Source: Setophaga petechia (lineage: Eukaryota; Chordata; Aves; Passeriformes; Parulidae). From it: a stretch of 64,000 nt of DNA. Below, in pieces: positions 9,418-24,700 of this stretch (the first letter of the stretch is position 1; each line of letters begins with the position of its first letter). The notes beneath the pieces are model-generated. The model searched no databases. It was not told the DNA's origin and was given only the letters and a program-made list of their open reading frames with translations. The position numbers were made by a program, and so were the translations under genes. The stretch spans positions 1,312,001 to 1,376,000 of the forward strand of contig JANCRA010000010.1 of assembly GCA_024362935.1 (NCBI GenBank), in the 5' to 3' direction.

Positions 9418-12400
9418 AATACTTGAAAGGAAGGCGTCTTAGACAACTTTGTTTTACATTTTGCAAAACACACTGCAGCCCTCTGTGCAACTTCTACAAC
9501 ACGATGGAAGTTGTTTAGTGAGCAGCAACGTTTTCCCCTTGCGAAACAAAGGGAAAAAGCTATTTGCTCAGATGTAGGTATCAAGAAACACTTACTGCCG
9601 TGCACTGACAAGCTAATTGCTACACAGCACTGCGATTGTGTTAGCAGCTTGCAAAGTGCTAGAAAACAGTACTTTCCCACTCTCTTGCCTTTCCCTTCAC
9701 ATTAATACTTGAAAGGAAGGCGTCTTAGACAACTTTCTTTTTCTTGTTACAGAACACACTGCAGCCCTCTGTTCAACTTCTAGAACACGATAGGAGATGT
9801 TTAGTGAGCAAGAAGGTATTCTCCTTGGGAGACATAGTGAAAAAGCTATTTGCTTAGATGTAGGTGACAAGAAACACTTACTGCAGTGCACTGAACAGCT
9901 AATTGCTACACAGAACTGGGATTGTGTTAGCAGCTTGCAAAGTGCTAGAAAACAGTACTTTCCCACTCTCTTGCCTTTCCCTTCACATTAATACTTGAAA
10001 GGAAGGCATCTTAGACAACTTTCTTTTACATTTTGCAAAACACACTGCAGCCCTCTGTTCAACTTCTAGAACACGATAGGAAATGTTTAGTGAGCAGGAA
10101 GGTTTTCTCCTTGCGAGACATAGTGAAAAAGCATTTGCTTAGATATAGGTGACAAGAAACCCTTACTGCAGTGCAGTGACAAGTTAATTGGTACACAGCA
10201 CTGGGATTGTGTTAGCAGCTTGCAAAGTGCTAGAAAACAGTACTTTCCCACTCTCTTGCCTTTCCCTTCACATTAATACTTGAAAGGAAGGCGTCTTAGA
10301 CAACTTTCTTTTTCTTGTGTCAAAACACACTGCAGCCCTCTGTGCAATTGCTAGAACACGATAGGAAATGTTTAGGGAGCAGGAAGGTTTTCTCCTTGCG
10401 AGACATAGTGAAAAAGCTATTTGCTTAGATGGAGGTGACAAGAAACCCTTACTGCAGTGCAGTGACAAGTTAATTGGTACACAGCACTGGGATTGTGTTA
10501 GCAGCTCTCAAAGTGCTAGAAAACAGTACTTTCCCACTCTCTTGCCTTTCCCTTCACATTAATACTTGAAAGGAAGGCATCTTAGACAACTTTCTTTTAT
10601 ATTTTGCAAAACACACTGCAGCCCTCTGTGCAACTTCTAGAACACGATGGAAGTTGTTTAGTGAGCAGCAACGATTTCCCATTGCGAGACATTGTGAAAA
10701 AGCTATTTGCTCAGATGTAGGTATCAAGAAACACTTACTGCCGTGCACTGACAAGCTAATTGCTACACAGCACTGGGATTGTGTTAGCAGCTTGCAAAGT
10801 GCTAGAAAACAGTACTTTCCCACTCTCTTGCCTTTCCCTACACAATTATACTTGAAAGGAAGGCGTCTTAGACAACTTTCTTTTTCTTGTTACAGAACAC
10901 ACTGCAGCCCTCTGTGCAACTTCTAGAACACGATAGGAGATGTTTAGTGAGCAGGAAGGTTTTCTCCTTGGGAGACATAGTGAAAAAGTTATTTGCTTAG
11001 ATGTAGGTGACAGGAAACACTTACTGCAGTGAAGTGACAAGTTAATTGGTACACAGCACTGGGATTGTGTTAGCAGCTCTCAAAGTGATAGAAAACAGTA
11101 CTTTCCCACTCTCTTGCCTTTCCCTTCACATTAATACTTGAAAGGAAGGCATCTTAGACAACTTTCTTTTTCTTGTGTCAAAAAACTCTGCAGCCCTCTC
11201 TGCAACATCTAGTACACGATGGAAGTTGTTTAGTGAGCAGGAAGGTTTTCTCCTTGCGAGACATACTGAAAAAGCTATTTGCTTAGATGTAGGTGACAAG
11301 AAACACTTACTGCAGTGCACTGAAAAGCTAACTGCTCCACAGCACTAGTACTGTGTTAGCAGCTTGCAAAGTGCTAGAAAACAGTACTTTCCCACTCTCT
11401 TGCCTTTCCCTTCACATTAATACTTGAAAGGAAGGCGTCTTAGACAACTTTGTTTTACATTTTGCAAAACACACTGCAGCCCTCTGTGCAACTTCTACAA
11501 CACGATGGAAGTTGTTTAGTGAGCAGCAACGTTTTCCCCTTGCGAAACAAAGGGAAAAAGCTATTTGCTCAGATGTAGGTATCAAGAAACACTTACTGCC
11601 GTGCACTGACAAGCTAATTGCTACACAGCACTGCGATTGTGTTAGCAGCTTGCAAAGTGCTAGAAAACAGTACTTTCCCACTCTCTTGCCTTTCCCTTCA
11701 CATTAATACTTGAAAGGAAGGCGTCTTAGATAACTTTCTTTTTCTTGTTACAGAACACACTGCAGCCCTATGTTCAACTTCTACAACACGATAGGAGATG
11801 TTTAGTGAGCAAGAAGGTTTTCTCCTTGGGAGACATAGTGAAAAAGCTATTTGCTTAGATGTAGGTGACAAGAAACACTTACTGCAGTGCATTCAAAAGC
11901 TAACTGCTACACAGCACTGGGATTGTGTTAGCAGCCTGCAAAGTGCTAGAAAACAGTACTTTCCCACTCTCTTGCCTTTCCCTTCACATTAATACTTGAA
12001 AGGAAGGCATCTTAGACAACTTTCTTTTTCTTGTGTCAAAAAACTCTGCAGCCCTCTCTGCAACATCTACAACACGATGGAAGTTGTTTAGTGAGCAGGA
12101 AGGTTTTCTCCTTGCGAGACATAGTGAAAAAGCTATTTGCTTAGATGTAGGTGACAAGAAACACTTACTGCAGTGCACTGAAAAGCTAACTGCTCCACAG
12201 CACTAGTACTGTGTTAGCAGCTTGCAAAGTGCTAGAAAACAGTACTTTCCCACTCTCTTGCCTTTCCCTTCACATTAATACTTGAAAGGAAGGCATCTTA
12301 GACAACTTTGTTTTACATTTTGCAAAACACACTGCAGCCCTCTGTGCAACTTCTACAACACGATGGAAGTTGTTTAGTGAGCAGCAACGTTTTCCCCTTG

Positions 12401-12555
12401 CGAAACAAAGGGAAAAAGCTATTTGCTCAGATGTAGGTATCAAGAAACACTTACTGCCGTGCACTGACAAGCTAATTGCTACACAGCACTGCGATTGTGT
12501 TAGCAGCTTGCAAAGTGCTAGAAAACAGTACTTTCCCACTCTCTTGCCTTTCCCT

Positions 12556-15500
12556 TCACATTAATACTTGAAAGGAAGGCGTCTTAGATAACTTTCTTTT
12601 TCTTGTTACAGAACACACTGCAGCCCTATGTTCAACTTCTACAACACGATAGGAGATGTTTAGTGAGCAAGAAGGTTTTCTCCTTGGGAGACATAGTGAA
12701 AAAGCTATTTGCTTAGATGTAGGTGACAAGAAACACTTACTGCAGTGCATTCAAAAGCTAACTGCTACACAGCACTGGGATTGTGTTAGCAGCCTGCAAA
12801 GTGCTAGAAAACAGTACTTTCCCACTCTCTTGCCTTTCCCTTCACATTAATACTTGAAAGGAAGGCATCTTAGACAACTTTCTTTTTCTTGTGTCAAAAA
12901 ACTCTGCAGCCCTCTCTGCAACATCTACAACACGATGGAAGTTGTTTAGTGAGCAGGAAGGTTTTCTCCTTGCGAGACATAGTGAAAAAGCTATTTGCTT
13001 AGATGTAGGTGACAAGAAACACTTACTGCAGTGCATTGAACAGCTAATTGCTACACAGCACTGGGATTGTGTTAGCAGCTTGCAAAGTGCTAGAAAACAG
13101 TACTTTCCCACTCTCTTGCCTTTCCCTTCACATTAATACTTGAAAGGAAGGCATCTTAGACAACTTTCTTTTATATTTTGCAAAACACACTGCAGCCCTC
13201 TGTGCAACTTCTACAACACGATGGAAGTTGTTTAGTGAGCAGCAACGTTTTCCCCTTGCGAGACATTGTGAAAAAGCTATTTGCTCAGATGTAGGTATCA
13301 AGAAACACTTACTGCCGTGCACTGACAAGCTAATTGCTACACAGCACTGGGATTGTGTTAGCAGCTTGCAAAGTGCTAGAAAACAGTACTTTCCCACTCT
13401 CTTGCCTTTCCCTACACATTAATACTTGAAAGGAAGGCGTCTTAGACAACTTTCTTTTTCTTGTTACAGAACACACTGCAGCCCTCTGTGCAACTCCTAG
13501 AACACGATAGGAGATGTTTAGTGAGCAGGAAGGTTTTCTCCTTGCGAGACATAGTGAAAAAGTTATTTGCTTAGATGTAGGTGACAAGAAACACTTACTG
13601 CAGTGAAGTGACAAGTTAATTGGTACACAGCACTGGGATTGTGTTAGCAGCTCTCAAAGTGCTAGAAAACAGTACTTTCCCACTCTCTTGCCTTTCCCTT
13701 CACATTAATACTTGAAAGGAAGGCATCTTAGACAACTTTCTTTTTCTTGTGTCAAAAAACTCTGCAGCCCTCTCTGCAACATCTACTACACGATGGAAGT
13801 TGTTTAGTGAGCAGGAAGGTTTTCTCCTTGCGAGACATACTGAAAAAGCTAATTGCTTAGATGTAGGTGACAAGAAACACTTACTGCAGTGCATTGAAAA
13901 GCTAACTGCTCCACAGCACTAGTACTGTGTTAGCAGCTTGCAAAGTGCTAGAAAACAGTACTTTCCCACTCTCTTGCCTTTCCCTTCACATTAATACTTG
14001 AAAGGAAGGCGTCTTAGACAACTTTGTTTTACATTTTGCAAAACACACTGCAGCCCTCTGTGCAACTTCTACAACACGATGGAAGTTGTTTAGTGAGCAG
14101 CAACGTTTTCCCCTTGCGAAACAAAGTGAAAAAGCTATTTGCTCAGATGTAGGTATCAAGAAACACTTACTGCCGTGCACTGACAAGCTAATTGCTACAC
14201 AGCACTGCGATTGTGTTAGCAGCCTGCAAAGTGCTAGAAAACAGTACTTTCCCACTCTCTTGCCTTTCCCTTCACATTAATACTTGAAAGGAAGGCGTCT
14301 TAGACAACTTTCTTTTTCTTGTTACAGAACACACTGCAGCCCTCTGTTCAACTTCTAGAACACGATAGGAGATGTTTAGTGAGCAAGAAGGTTTTCTCCT
14401 TGGGAGACATAGTGAAAAAGCTATTTGCTTAGATGTAGGTGACAAGAAACACTTACTGCAGTGAAGTGACAAGTTAATTGGTACACAGCACTGGGATTGT
14501 GTTAGCAGCTCTCAAAGTGATAGAAAACAGTACTTTCCCACTCTCTTGCCTTTCCCTTCACATTAATACTTGAAAGGAAGGCGTCTTAGACAACTTTCTT
14601 TTTCTTGTTACAGAACACACTGCAGCCCTCTGTTCAACTTCTAGAACACGATAGGAGATGTTTAGTGAGCAAGAAGGTTTTCTCCTTGGGAGACATAGTG
14701 AAAAAGCTATTTGCTTAGATGTAGGTGACAAGAAACGCTTACTGCAGTGCATTCAAAAGCTAACTGCTACACAGCACTGGGATTGTGTTAGCAGCCTGCA
14801 AAGTGCTAGAAAACAGTACTTTCCCACTCTCTTGCCTTTCCCTTCACATTAATACTTGAAAGGAAGGCATCTTAGACAACTTTCTTTTTCTTGTGTCAAA
14901 AAACTCTGCAGCCCTCTCTGCAACATCTACAACACGATGGAAGTTGTTTAGTGAGCAGGAAGGTTTTCTCCTTGCGAGACATAGTGAAAAAGCTATTTGC
15001 TTAGATGTAGGTGACAAGAAACACTTACTGCCGTGCACTGAACAGCTAATTGCTACACAGAACTGGGATTGTGTTAGCAGCTTGCAAAGTGCTAGAAAAC
15101 AGTACTTTCCCACTCTCTTGCCTTTCCCTTCACATTAATACTTGAAAGGAAGGCGTCTTAGACAACTTTCTTTTTCTTGCTGCAAAACACACTGCAGCCC
15201 TCTCTGCAACATCTACAACACGATGGAAGTTGTTTAGTGAGCAGGAAGGTTTTCTCCTTGCGAGACATAGTGAAAAAGCTATTTGCTTAGATGTAGGTGA
15301 CAAGAAACACTTACTGCAGTGCACTGAACAGCTAATTGCTACACAGAACTGGGATTGTGTTAGCAGCTTGCAAAGTGCTAGAAAACAGTACTTTCCCACT
15401 CTCTTGCCTTTCCCTTCACATTAATACTTGAAAGGAAGGCATCTTAGACAACTTTCTTTTACATTTTGCAAAACACACTGCAGCCCTCTGTTCAACTTCT

Positions 15501-15740
15501 AGAACACGATAGGAAATGTTTAGTGAGCAGGAAGGTTTTCTCCTTGCGAGACATAGTGAAAAAGCATTTGCTTAGATATAGGTGACAAGAAACCCTTACT
15601 GCAGTGCAGTGACAAGTTAATTGGTACACAGCACTGGGATTGTGTTAGCAGCTTGCAAAGTGCTAGAAAACAGTACTTTCCCACTCTCTTGCCTTTCCCT
15701 TCACATTAATACTTGAAAGGAAGGCGTCTTAGACAACTTT
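12556..15740 (+). repeat. Eleven-monomer segment repeated at offset 5147
   Basis: Recurs at about 17703-20887. Only scattered single-base differences are seen, such as TTTAGTGAGC against TTTAGTCAGC at 18669, AAAGTGATAG against AAAGTGATTG near 19667, and CAACATC against CAAAATC near 20356. The 13.33-13.98 kb part is present a third time at 21.05-21.70 kb (offset 7720). Confidence 0.83.
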
Positions 15741-18700
15741 CTTTTTCTTGTGTCAAAACACACTGCAGCCCTCTGTGCAATTGCTAGAACACGATAGGAA
15801 ATGTTTAGGGAGCAGGAAGGTTTTCTCCTTGCGAGACATAGTGAAAAAGCTATTTGCTTAGATGGAGGTGACAAGAAACCCTTACTGCAGTGCAGTGACA
15901 AGTTAATTGGTACACAGCACTGGGATTGTGTTAGCAGCTCTCAAAGTGCTAGAAAACAGTACTTTCCCACTCTCTTGCCTTTCCCTTCACATTAATACTT
16001 GAAAGGAAGGCATCTTAGACAACTTTCTTTTATATTTTGCAAAACACACTGCAGCCCTCTGTGCAACTTCTAGAACACGATGGAAGTTGTTTAGTGAGCA
16101 GCAACGATTTCCCATTGCGAGACATTGTGAAAAAGCTATTTGCTCAGATGTAGGTATCAAGAAACACTTACTGCCGTGCACTGACAAGCTAATTGCTACA
16201 CAGCACTGGGATTGTGTTAGCAGCTTGCAAAGTGCTAGAAAACAGTACTTTCCCACTCTCTTGCCTTTCCCTACACAATTATACTTGAAAGGAAGGCGTC
16301 TTAGACAACTTTCTTTTTCTTGTTACAGAACACACTGCAGCCCTCTGTGCAACTTCTAGAACACGATAGGAGATGTTTAGTGAGCAGGAAGGTTTTCTCC
16401 TTGGGAGACATAGTGAAAAAGTTATTTGCTTAGATGTAGGTGACAGGAAACACTTACTGCAGTGAAGTGACAAGTTAATTGGTACACAGCACTGGGATTG
16501 TGTTAGCAGCTCTCAAAGTGATAGAAAACAGTACTTTCCCACTCTCTTGCCTTTCCCTTCACATTAATACTTGAAAGGAAGGCATCTTAGACAACTTTCT
16601 TTTTCTTGTGTCAAAAAACTCTGCAGCCCTCTCTGCAACATCTAGTACACGATGGAAGTTGTTTAGTGAGCAGGAAGGTTTTCTCCTTGCGAGACATACT
16701 GAAAAAGCTATTTGCTTAGATGTAGGTGACAAGAAACACTTACTGCAGTGCACTGAAAAGCTAACTGCTCCACAGCACTAGTACTGTGTTAGCAGCTTGC
16801 AAAGTGCTAGAAAACAGTACTTTCCCACTCTCTTGCCTTTCCCTTCACATTAATACTTGAAAGGAAGGCGTCTTAGACAACTTTGTTTTACATTTTGCAA
16901 AACACACTGCAGCCCTCTGTGCAACTTCTACAACACGATGGAAGTTGTTTAGTGAGCAGCAACGTTTTCCCCTTGCGAAACAAAGGGAAAAAGCTATTTG
17001 CTCAGATGTAGGTATCAAGAAACACTTACTGCCGTGCACTGACAAGCTAATTGCTACACAGCACTGCGATTGTGTTAGCAGCTTGCAAAGTGCTAGAAAA
17101 CAGTACTTTCCCACTCTCTTGCCTTTCCCTTCACATTAATACTTGAAAGGAAGGCGTCTTAGATAACTTTCTTTTTCTTGTTACAGAACACACTGCAGCC
17201 CTATGTTCAACTTCTACAACACGATAGGAGATGTTTAGTGAGCAAGAAGGTTTTCTCCTTGGGAGACATAGTGAAAAAGCTATTTGCTTAGATGTAGGTG
17301 ACAAGAAACACTTACTGCAGTGCATTCAAAAGCTAACTGCTACACAGCACTGGGATTGTGTTAGCAGCCTGCAAAGTGCTAGAAAACAGTACTTTCCCAC
17401 TCTCTTGCCTTTCCCTTCACATTAATACTTGAAAGGAAGGCATCTTAGACAACTTTCTTTTTCTTGTGTCAAAAAACTCTGCAGCCCTCTCTGCAACATC
17501 TACTACACGATGGAAGTTGTTTAGTGAGCAGGAAGGTTTTCTCCTTGCGAGACATACTGAAAAAGCTATTTGCTTAGATGTAGGTGACAAGAAACACTTA
17601 CTGCAGTGCACTGAAAAGCTAACTGCTCCACAGCACTAGTACTGTGTTAGCAGCTTGCAAAGTGCTAGAAAACAGTACTTTCCCACTCTCTTGCCTTTCC
17701 CTTCACATTAATACTTGAAAGGAAGGCGTCTTAGATAACTTTCTTTTTCTTGTTACAGAACACACTGCAGCCCTATGTTCAACTTCTACAACACGATAGG
17801 AGATGTTTAGTGAGCAAGAAGGTTTTCTCCTTGGGAGACATAGTGAAAAAGCTATTTGCTTAGATGTAGGTGACAAGAAACACTTACTGCAGTGCATTCA
17901 AAAGCTAACTGCTACACAGCACTGGGATTGTGTTAGCAGCCTGCAAAGTGCTAGAAAACAGTACTTTCCCACTCTCTTGCCTTTCCCTTCACATTAATAC
18001 TTGAAAGGAAGGCATCTTAGACAACTTTCTTTTTCTTGTGTCAAAAAACTCTGCAGCCCTCTCTGCAACATCTACAACACGATGGAAGTTGTTTAGTGAG
18101 CAGGAAGGTTTTCTCCTTGCGAGACATAGTGAAAAAGCTATTTGCTTAGATGTAGGTGACAAGAAACACTTACTGCAGTGCATTGAACAGCTAATTGCTA
18201 CACAGCACTGGGATTGTGTTAGCAGCTTGCAAAGTGCTAGAAAACAGTACTTTCCCACTCTCTTGCCTTTCCCTTCACATTAATACTTGAAAGGAAGGCA
18301 TCTTAGACAACTTTCTTTTATATTTTGCAAAACACACTGCAGCCCTCTGTGCAACTTCTACAACACGATGGAAGTTGTTTAGTGAGCAGCAACGTTTTCC
18401 CCTTGCGAGACATTGTGAAAAAGCTATTTGCTCAGATGTAGGTATCAAGAAACACTTACTGCCGTGCACTGACAAGCTAATTGCTACACAGCACTGGGAT
18501 TGTGTTAGCAGCTTGCAAAGTGCTAGAAAACAGTACTTTCCCACTCTCTTGCCTTTCCCTACACATTAATACTTGAAAGGAAGGCGTCTTAGACAACTTT
18601 CTTTTTCTTGTTACAGAACACACTGCAGCCCTCTGTGCAACTCCTAGAACACGATAGGAGATGTTTAGTCAGCAGGAAGGTTTTCTCCTTGCGAGACATA

Positions 18701-21700
18701 GTGAAAAAGTTATTTGCTTAGATGTAGGTGACAAGAAACACTTACTGCAGTGAAGTGACAAGTTAATTGGTACACAGCACTGGGATTGTGTTAGCAGCTC
18801 TCAAAGTGCTAGAAAACAGTACTTTCCCACTCTCTTGCCTTTCCCTTCACATTAATACTTGAAAGGAAGGCATCTTAGACAACTTTCTTTTTCTTGTGTC
18901 AAAAAACTCTGCAGCCCTCTCTGCAACATCTACTACACGATGGAAGTTGTTTAGTGAGCAGGAAGGTTTTCTCCTTGCGAGACATACTGAAAAAGCTAAT
19001 TGCTTAGATGTAGGTGACAAGAAACACTTACTGCAGTGCATTGAAAAGCTAACTGCTCCACAGCACTAGTACTGTGTTAGCAGCTTGCAAAGTGCTAGAA
19101 AACAGTACTTTCCCACTCTCTTGCCTTTCCCTTCACATTAATACTTGAAAGGAAGGCGTCTTAGACAACTTTGTTTTACATTTTGCAAAACACACTGCAG
19201 CCCTCTGTGCAACTTCTACAACACGATGGAAGTTGTTTAGTGAGCAGCAACGTTTTCCCCTTGCGAAACAAAGTGAAAAAGCTATTTGCTCAGATGTAGG
19301 TATCAAGAAACACTTACTGCCGTGCACTGACAAGCTAATTGCTACACAGCACTGCGATTGTGTTAGCAGCCTGCAAAGTGCTAGAAAACAGTACTTTCCC
19401 ACTCTCTTGCCTTTCCCTTCACATTAATACTTGAAAGGAAGGCGTCTTAGACAACTTTCTTTTTCTTGTTACAGAACACACTGCAGCCCTCTGTTCAACT
19501 TCTAGAACACGATAGGAGATGTTTAGTGAGCAAGAAGGTTTTCTCCTTGGGAGACATAGTGAAAAAGCTATTTGCTTAGATGTAGGTGACAAGAAACACT
19601 TACTGCAGTGAAGTGACAAGTTAATTGGTACACAGCACTGGGATTGTGTTAGCAGCTCTCAAAGTGATTGAAAACAGTACTTTCCCACTCTCTTGCCTTT
19701 CCCTTCACATTAATACTTGAAAGGAAGGCGTCTTAGACAACTTTCTTTTTCTTGTTACAGAACACACTGCAGCCCTCTGTTCAACTTCTAGAACACGATA
19801 GGAGATGTTTAGTGAGCAAGAAGGTTTTCTCCTTGGGAGACATAGTGAAAAAGCTATTTGCTTAGATGTAGGTGACAAGAAACGCTTACTGCAGTGCATT
19901 CAAAAGCTAACTGCTACACAGCACTGGGATTGTGTTAGCAGCCTGCAAAGTGCTAGAAAACAGTACTTTCCCACTCTCTTGCCTTTCCCTTCACATTAAT
20001 ACTTGAAAGGAAGGCATCTTAGACAACTTTCTTTTTCTTGTGTCAAAAAACTCTGCAGCCCTCTCTGCAACATCTACAACACGATGGAAGTTGTTTAGTG
20101 AGCAGGAAGGTTTTCTCCTTGCGAGACATAGTGAAAAAGCTATTTGCTTAGATGTAGGTGACAAGAAACACTTACTGCCGTGCACTGAACAGCTAATTGC
20201 TACACAGAACTGGGATTGTGTTAGCAGCTTGCAAAGTGCTAGAAAACAGTACTTTCCCACTCTCTTGCCTTTCCCTTCACATTAATACTTGAAAGGAAGG
20301 CGTCTTAGACAACTTTCTTTTTCTTGCTGCAAAACACACTGCAGCCCTCTCTGCAAAATCTACAACACGATGGAAGTTGTTTAGTGAGCAGGAAGGTTTT
20401 CTCCTTGCGAGACATAGTGAAAAAGCTATTTGCTTAGATGTAGGTGACAAGAAACACTTACTGCAGTGCACTGAACAGCTAATTGCTACACAGAACTGGG
20501 ATTGTGTTAGCAGCTTGCAAAGTGCTAGAAAACAGTACTTTCCCACTCTCTTGCCTTTCCCTTCACATTAATACTTGAAAGGAAGGCATCTTAGACAACT
20601 TTCTTTTACATTTTGCAAAACACACTGCAGCCCTCTGTTCAACTTCTAGAACACGATAGGAAATGTTTAGTGAGCAGGAAGGTTTTCTCCTTGCGAGACA
20701 TAGTGAAAAAGCATTTGCTTAGATATAGGTGACAAGAAACCCTTACTGCAGTGCAGTGACAAGTTAATTGGTACACAGCACTGGGATTGTGTTAGCAGCT
20801 TGCAAAGTGCTAGAAAACAGTACTTTCCCACTCTCTTGCCTTTCCCTTCACATTAATACTTGAAAGGAAGGCGTCTTAGACAACTTTCTTTTTCTTGTGT
20901 CAAAAAACTCTGCAGCCTTCTCTGCAACATCTACATCACGATGGAATTTGTTTAGTGAGCAGGAAGGTTTTCTCCTTGCGGGACATAGTGAAAAAGCTTT
21001 TTGCTTAGATGTAGGAGACAAGAAACACTTACTGCAGTGCACTGAACAGCTAATTGCTACACAGCACTGGGATTGTGTTAGCAGCTTGCAAAGTGCTAGA
21101 AAACAGTACTTTCCCACTCTCTTGCCTTTCCCTACACATTAATACTTGAAAGGAAGGCGTCTTAGACAACTTTCTTTTTCTTGTTACAGAACACACTGCA
21201 GCCCTCTGTGCAACTCCTAGAACACGATAGGAGATGTTTAGTGAGCAGGAAGGTTTTCTCCTTGCGAGACATAGTGAAAAAGTTATTTGCTTAGATGTAG
21301 GTGACAAGAAACACTTACTGCAGTGAAGTGACAAGTTAATTGGTACACAGCACTGGGATTGTGTTAGCAGCTCTCAAAGTGCTAGAAAACAGTACTTTCC
21401 CACTCTCTTGCCTTTCCCTTCACATTAATACTTGAAAGGAAGGCATCTTAGACAACTTTCTTTTTCTTGTGTCAAAAAACTCTGCAGCCCTCTCTGCAAC
21501 ATCTACTACACGATGGAAGTTGTTTAGTGAGCAGGAAGGTTTTCTCCTTGCGAGACATACTGAAAAAGCTAATTGCTTAGATGTAGGTGACAAGAAACAC
21601 TTACTGCAGTGCATTGAAAAGCTAACTGCTCCACAGCACTAGTACTGTGTTAGCAGCTTGCAAAGTGCTAGAAAACAGTACTTTCCCACTCTCTTGCCTT

Positions 21701-24700
21701 TCCCTTCACATTAATACTTGAAAGGAAGGCGTCTTAGACAACTTTGTTTTACATTTTGCAAAACACACTGCAGCCCTCTGTGCAACTTCTACAACACGAT
21801 GGAAGTTGTTTAGTGAGCAGCAACGTTTTCCCCTTGCGAAACAAAGGGAAAAAGCTATTTGCTCAGATGTAGGTATCAAGAAACACTTACTGCCGTGCAC
21901 TGACAAGCTAATTGCTACACAGCACTGCGATTGTGTTAGCAGCTTGCAAAGTGCTAGAAAACAGTACTTTCCCACTCTCTTGCCTTTCCCTTCACATTAA
22001 TACTTGAAAGGAAGGCGTCTTAGATAACTTTCTTTTTCTTGTTACAGAACACACTGCAGCCCTATGTTCAACTTCTAGAACACGATAGGAGATGTTTAGT
22101 GAGCAAGAAGGTTTTCTCCTTGGGAGACATAGTGAAAAAGCTATTTGCTTAGATGTAGGTGACAAGAAACACTTACTGCAGTGCATTCAAAAGCTAACTG
22201 CTACACAGCACTGGGATTGTGTTAGCAGCCTGCAAAGTGCTAGAAAACAGTACTTTCCCACTCTCTTGCCTTTCCCTTCACATTAATACTTGAAAGGAAG
22301 GCGTCTTAGACAACTTTGTTTTACATTTTGCAAAACACACTGCAGCCCTCTGTGCAACTTCTACAACACGATGGAAGTTGTTTAGTGAGCAGGAAGGTTT
22401 TCTCCTTGCGAGACATAGTGAAAAAGCTATTTGCTTAGATGTAGGTGACAAGAAACACTTACTGCAGTGCATTGAACAGCTAATTGCTACACAGCACTGG
22501 GATTGTGTTAGGAGCTTGCAAAGTGCTAGAAAACAGTACTTTCCCACTCTCTTGCCTTTCCCTTCACATTAATACTTGAAAGGAAGGCATCTTAGACAAC
22601 TTTCTTTTATATTTTGCAAAACACACTGCAGCCCTCTGTGCAACTTCTACAACACGATGGAAGTTGTTTAGTGAGCAGCAACGTTTTCCCCTTGCGAAAC
22701 AAAGGGAAAAAGCTATTTACTCAGATGTAGGTATCAAGAAACACTTACTGCCGTGCACTGACAAGCTAATTGCTACACAGCACTGGGATTGTGTTAGCAG
22801 CTTGCAAACTGCTAGAAAACAGTACTTTCCCACTCTCTTGCCTTTCCCTTCACATTAATACTTGAAAGGAAGGCGTCTTAGACAACTTTCTTTTTCTTGT
22901 TACAGAACACACTGCAGCCCTCTCTGCAACATCTACTACACGATGGAAGTTGTTCAGTGAGCAGGAAGGTTTTCTCCTTGCGAGACATACTGAAAAAGCT
23001 ATTTGCTTAGATGTAGGTGACAAGAAACACTTACTGCAGTGCACTGAAAAGCTAACTGCTCCACAGCACTAGTACTGTGTTAGCAGCTTGCAAAGTGCTA
23101 GAAAACAGTACTTTCCCACTCTCTTGCCTTTCCCTTCACATTAATACTTGAAAGGAAGGCGTCTTAGACAACTTTGTTTTACATTTTGCAAAACACACTG
23201 CAGCCCTCTGTGCAACTTCTACAACACGATGGAAGTTGTTTAGTGAGCAGCAACGTTTTCCCCTTGCGAAACAAAGTGAAAAAGCTATTTGCTCAGATGT
23301 AGGTATCAAGAAACACTTACTGCCGTGCACTGACAAGCTAATTGCTACACAGCACTGCGATTGTGTTAGCAGCTTGCAAAGTGCTAGAAAACAGTACTTT
23401 CCCACTCTCTTGCCTTTCCCTTCACATTAATACTTGAAAGGAAGGCGTCTTAGACAACTTTCTTTTTCTTGTTACAGAACACACTGCAGCCCTCTGTTCA
23501 ACTTCTAGAACACGATAGGAGATGTTTAGTGAGCAGGAAGGTTTTCTCCTTGGGAGACATAGTGAAAAAGCTATTTGCTTAGATGTAGGTGACAAGAAAC
23601 ACTTACTGCAGTGAAGTGACAAGTTAATTGGTACACAGCACTGGGATTGTGTTAGCAGCTCTCAAAGTGATTGAAAACAGTACTTTCCCACTCTCTTGCC
23701 TTTCCCTTCACATTAATACTTGAAAGGAAGGCATCTTAGAGAACTTTCTTTTTCTTGTGTCAAAAAACTCTGCAGCCCTCTCTGCAACATCTACAACACG
23801 ATGGAAGTTGTTTAGTGAGCAGGAAGGTTTTCTCCTTGCGAGACATAGTGAAAAAGCTATTTGCTTAGATGTAGGTGACAAGAAACACTTACTGCAGTGC
23901 ATTGAACAGCTAATTGCTACACAGAACTGGGATTGTGTTAGCAGCTTGCAAAGTGCTAGAAAACAGTACTTTCCCACTCTCTTGCCTTTCCCTTCACATT
24001 AATACTTGAAAGGAAGGCATCTTAGACAACTTTCTTTTTCTTGTGTCAAAAAACTCTGCAGCCTTCTCTGCAACATCTACATCACGATGGAATTTGTTTA
24101 GTGAGCAGAAAGGTTTTCTCCTTGCGGGACATAGTGAAAAAGCTTTTTGCTTAGATGTAGGAGACAAGAAACACTTACTGCAGTGCACTGAACAGCTAAC
24201 TGCTACACAGCACTAGGACTGTGTTAGCAGCTTGCAAAGTGCTAGAAAACAGTACTTTCCCACTCTCTTGCCTTTCCCTTCACATTAATACTTGAAAGGA
24301 AGGCGTCTTAGACAACTTTCTTTTTCTTGTTACGGAACACACTGCAGCCTTCTGTGCAACTTCTAGAACACGATAGGAGATGTTTAGTGAGCAAGAAGGT
24401 TTTCTCCTTGGGAGACATAGTGAAAAAGCTATTTGCTTAGATGTCGGTGACAAGAAACACTTACTGCAGTGGACTGAAAAGCTTACTGCTACACAGCACT
24501 GCGATTGTGTTAGGAGCCTGCAAAGTGCTAGAAAACAGTACTTTCCCACTCTCTTGCCTTTCCCTTCACATTAATACTTGAAAGGAAGGCATCTTAGACA
24601 ACTTTCTTTTTCTTGTGTCAAAAAACTCTGCAGCCCTCTCTGCAACATCTACAACACGATGGAAGTTGTTTAGTGCGCAGGAAGGTTTTCTCCTTGCGAG

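Larger units (their letters stand above)
1..9860 (+). repeat. Left copy of the 21,604-bp-offset duplication
   Basis: Base 1 aligns with base 21605, and the match runs through the diverged module, the CpG island and 2.8 kb of following monomers. Rare private variants are shared (for example TTACGGAACAC at 2727 and 24331, GCGCAGGAAGG near 3072 and 24676, and GGTATTCTCC near 9815 and 31419). The match breaks near 9861 against 31465, where GATGTAGG faces GATGTCGG and the right halves of the monomers differ. The left end lies outside the window. Confidence 0.9.
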
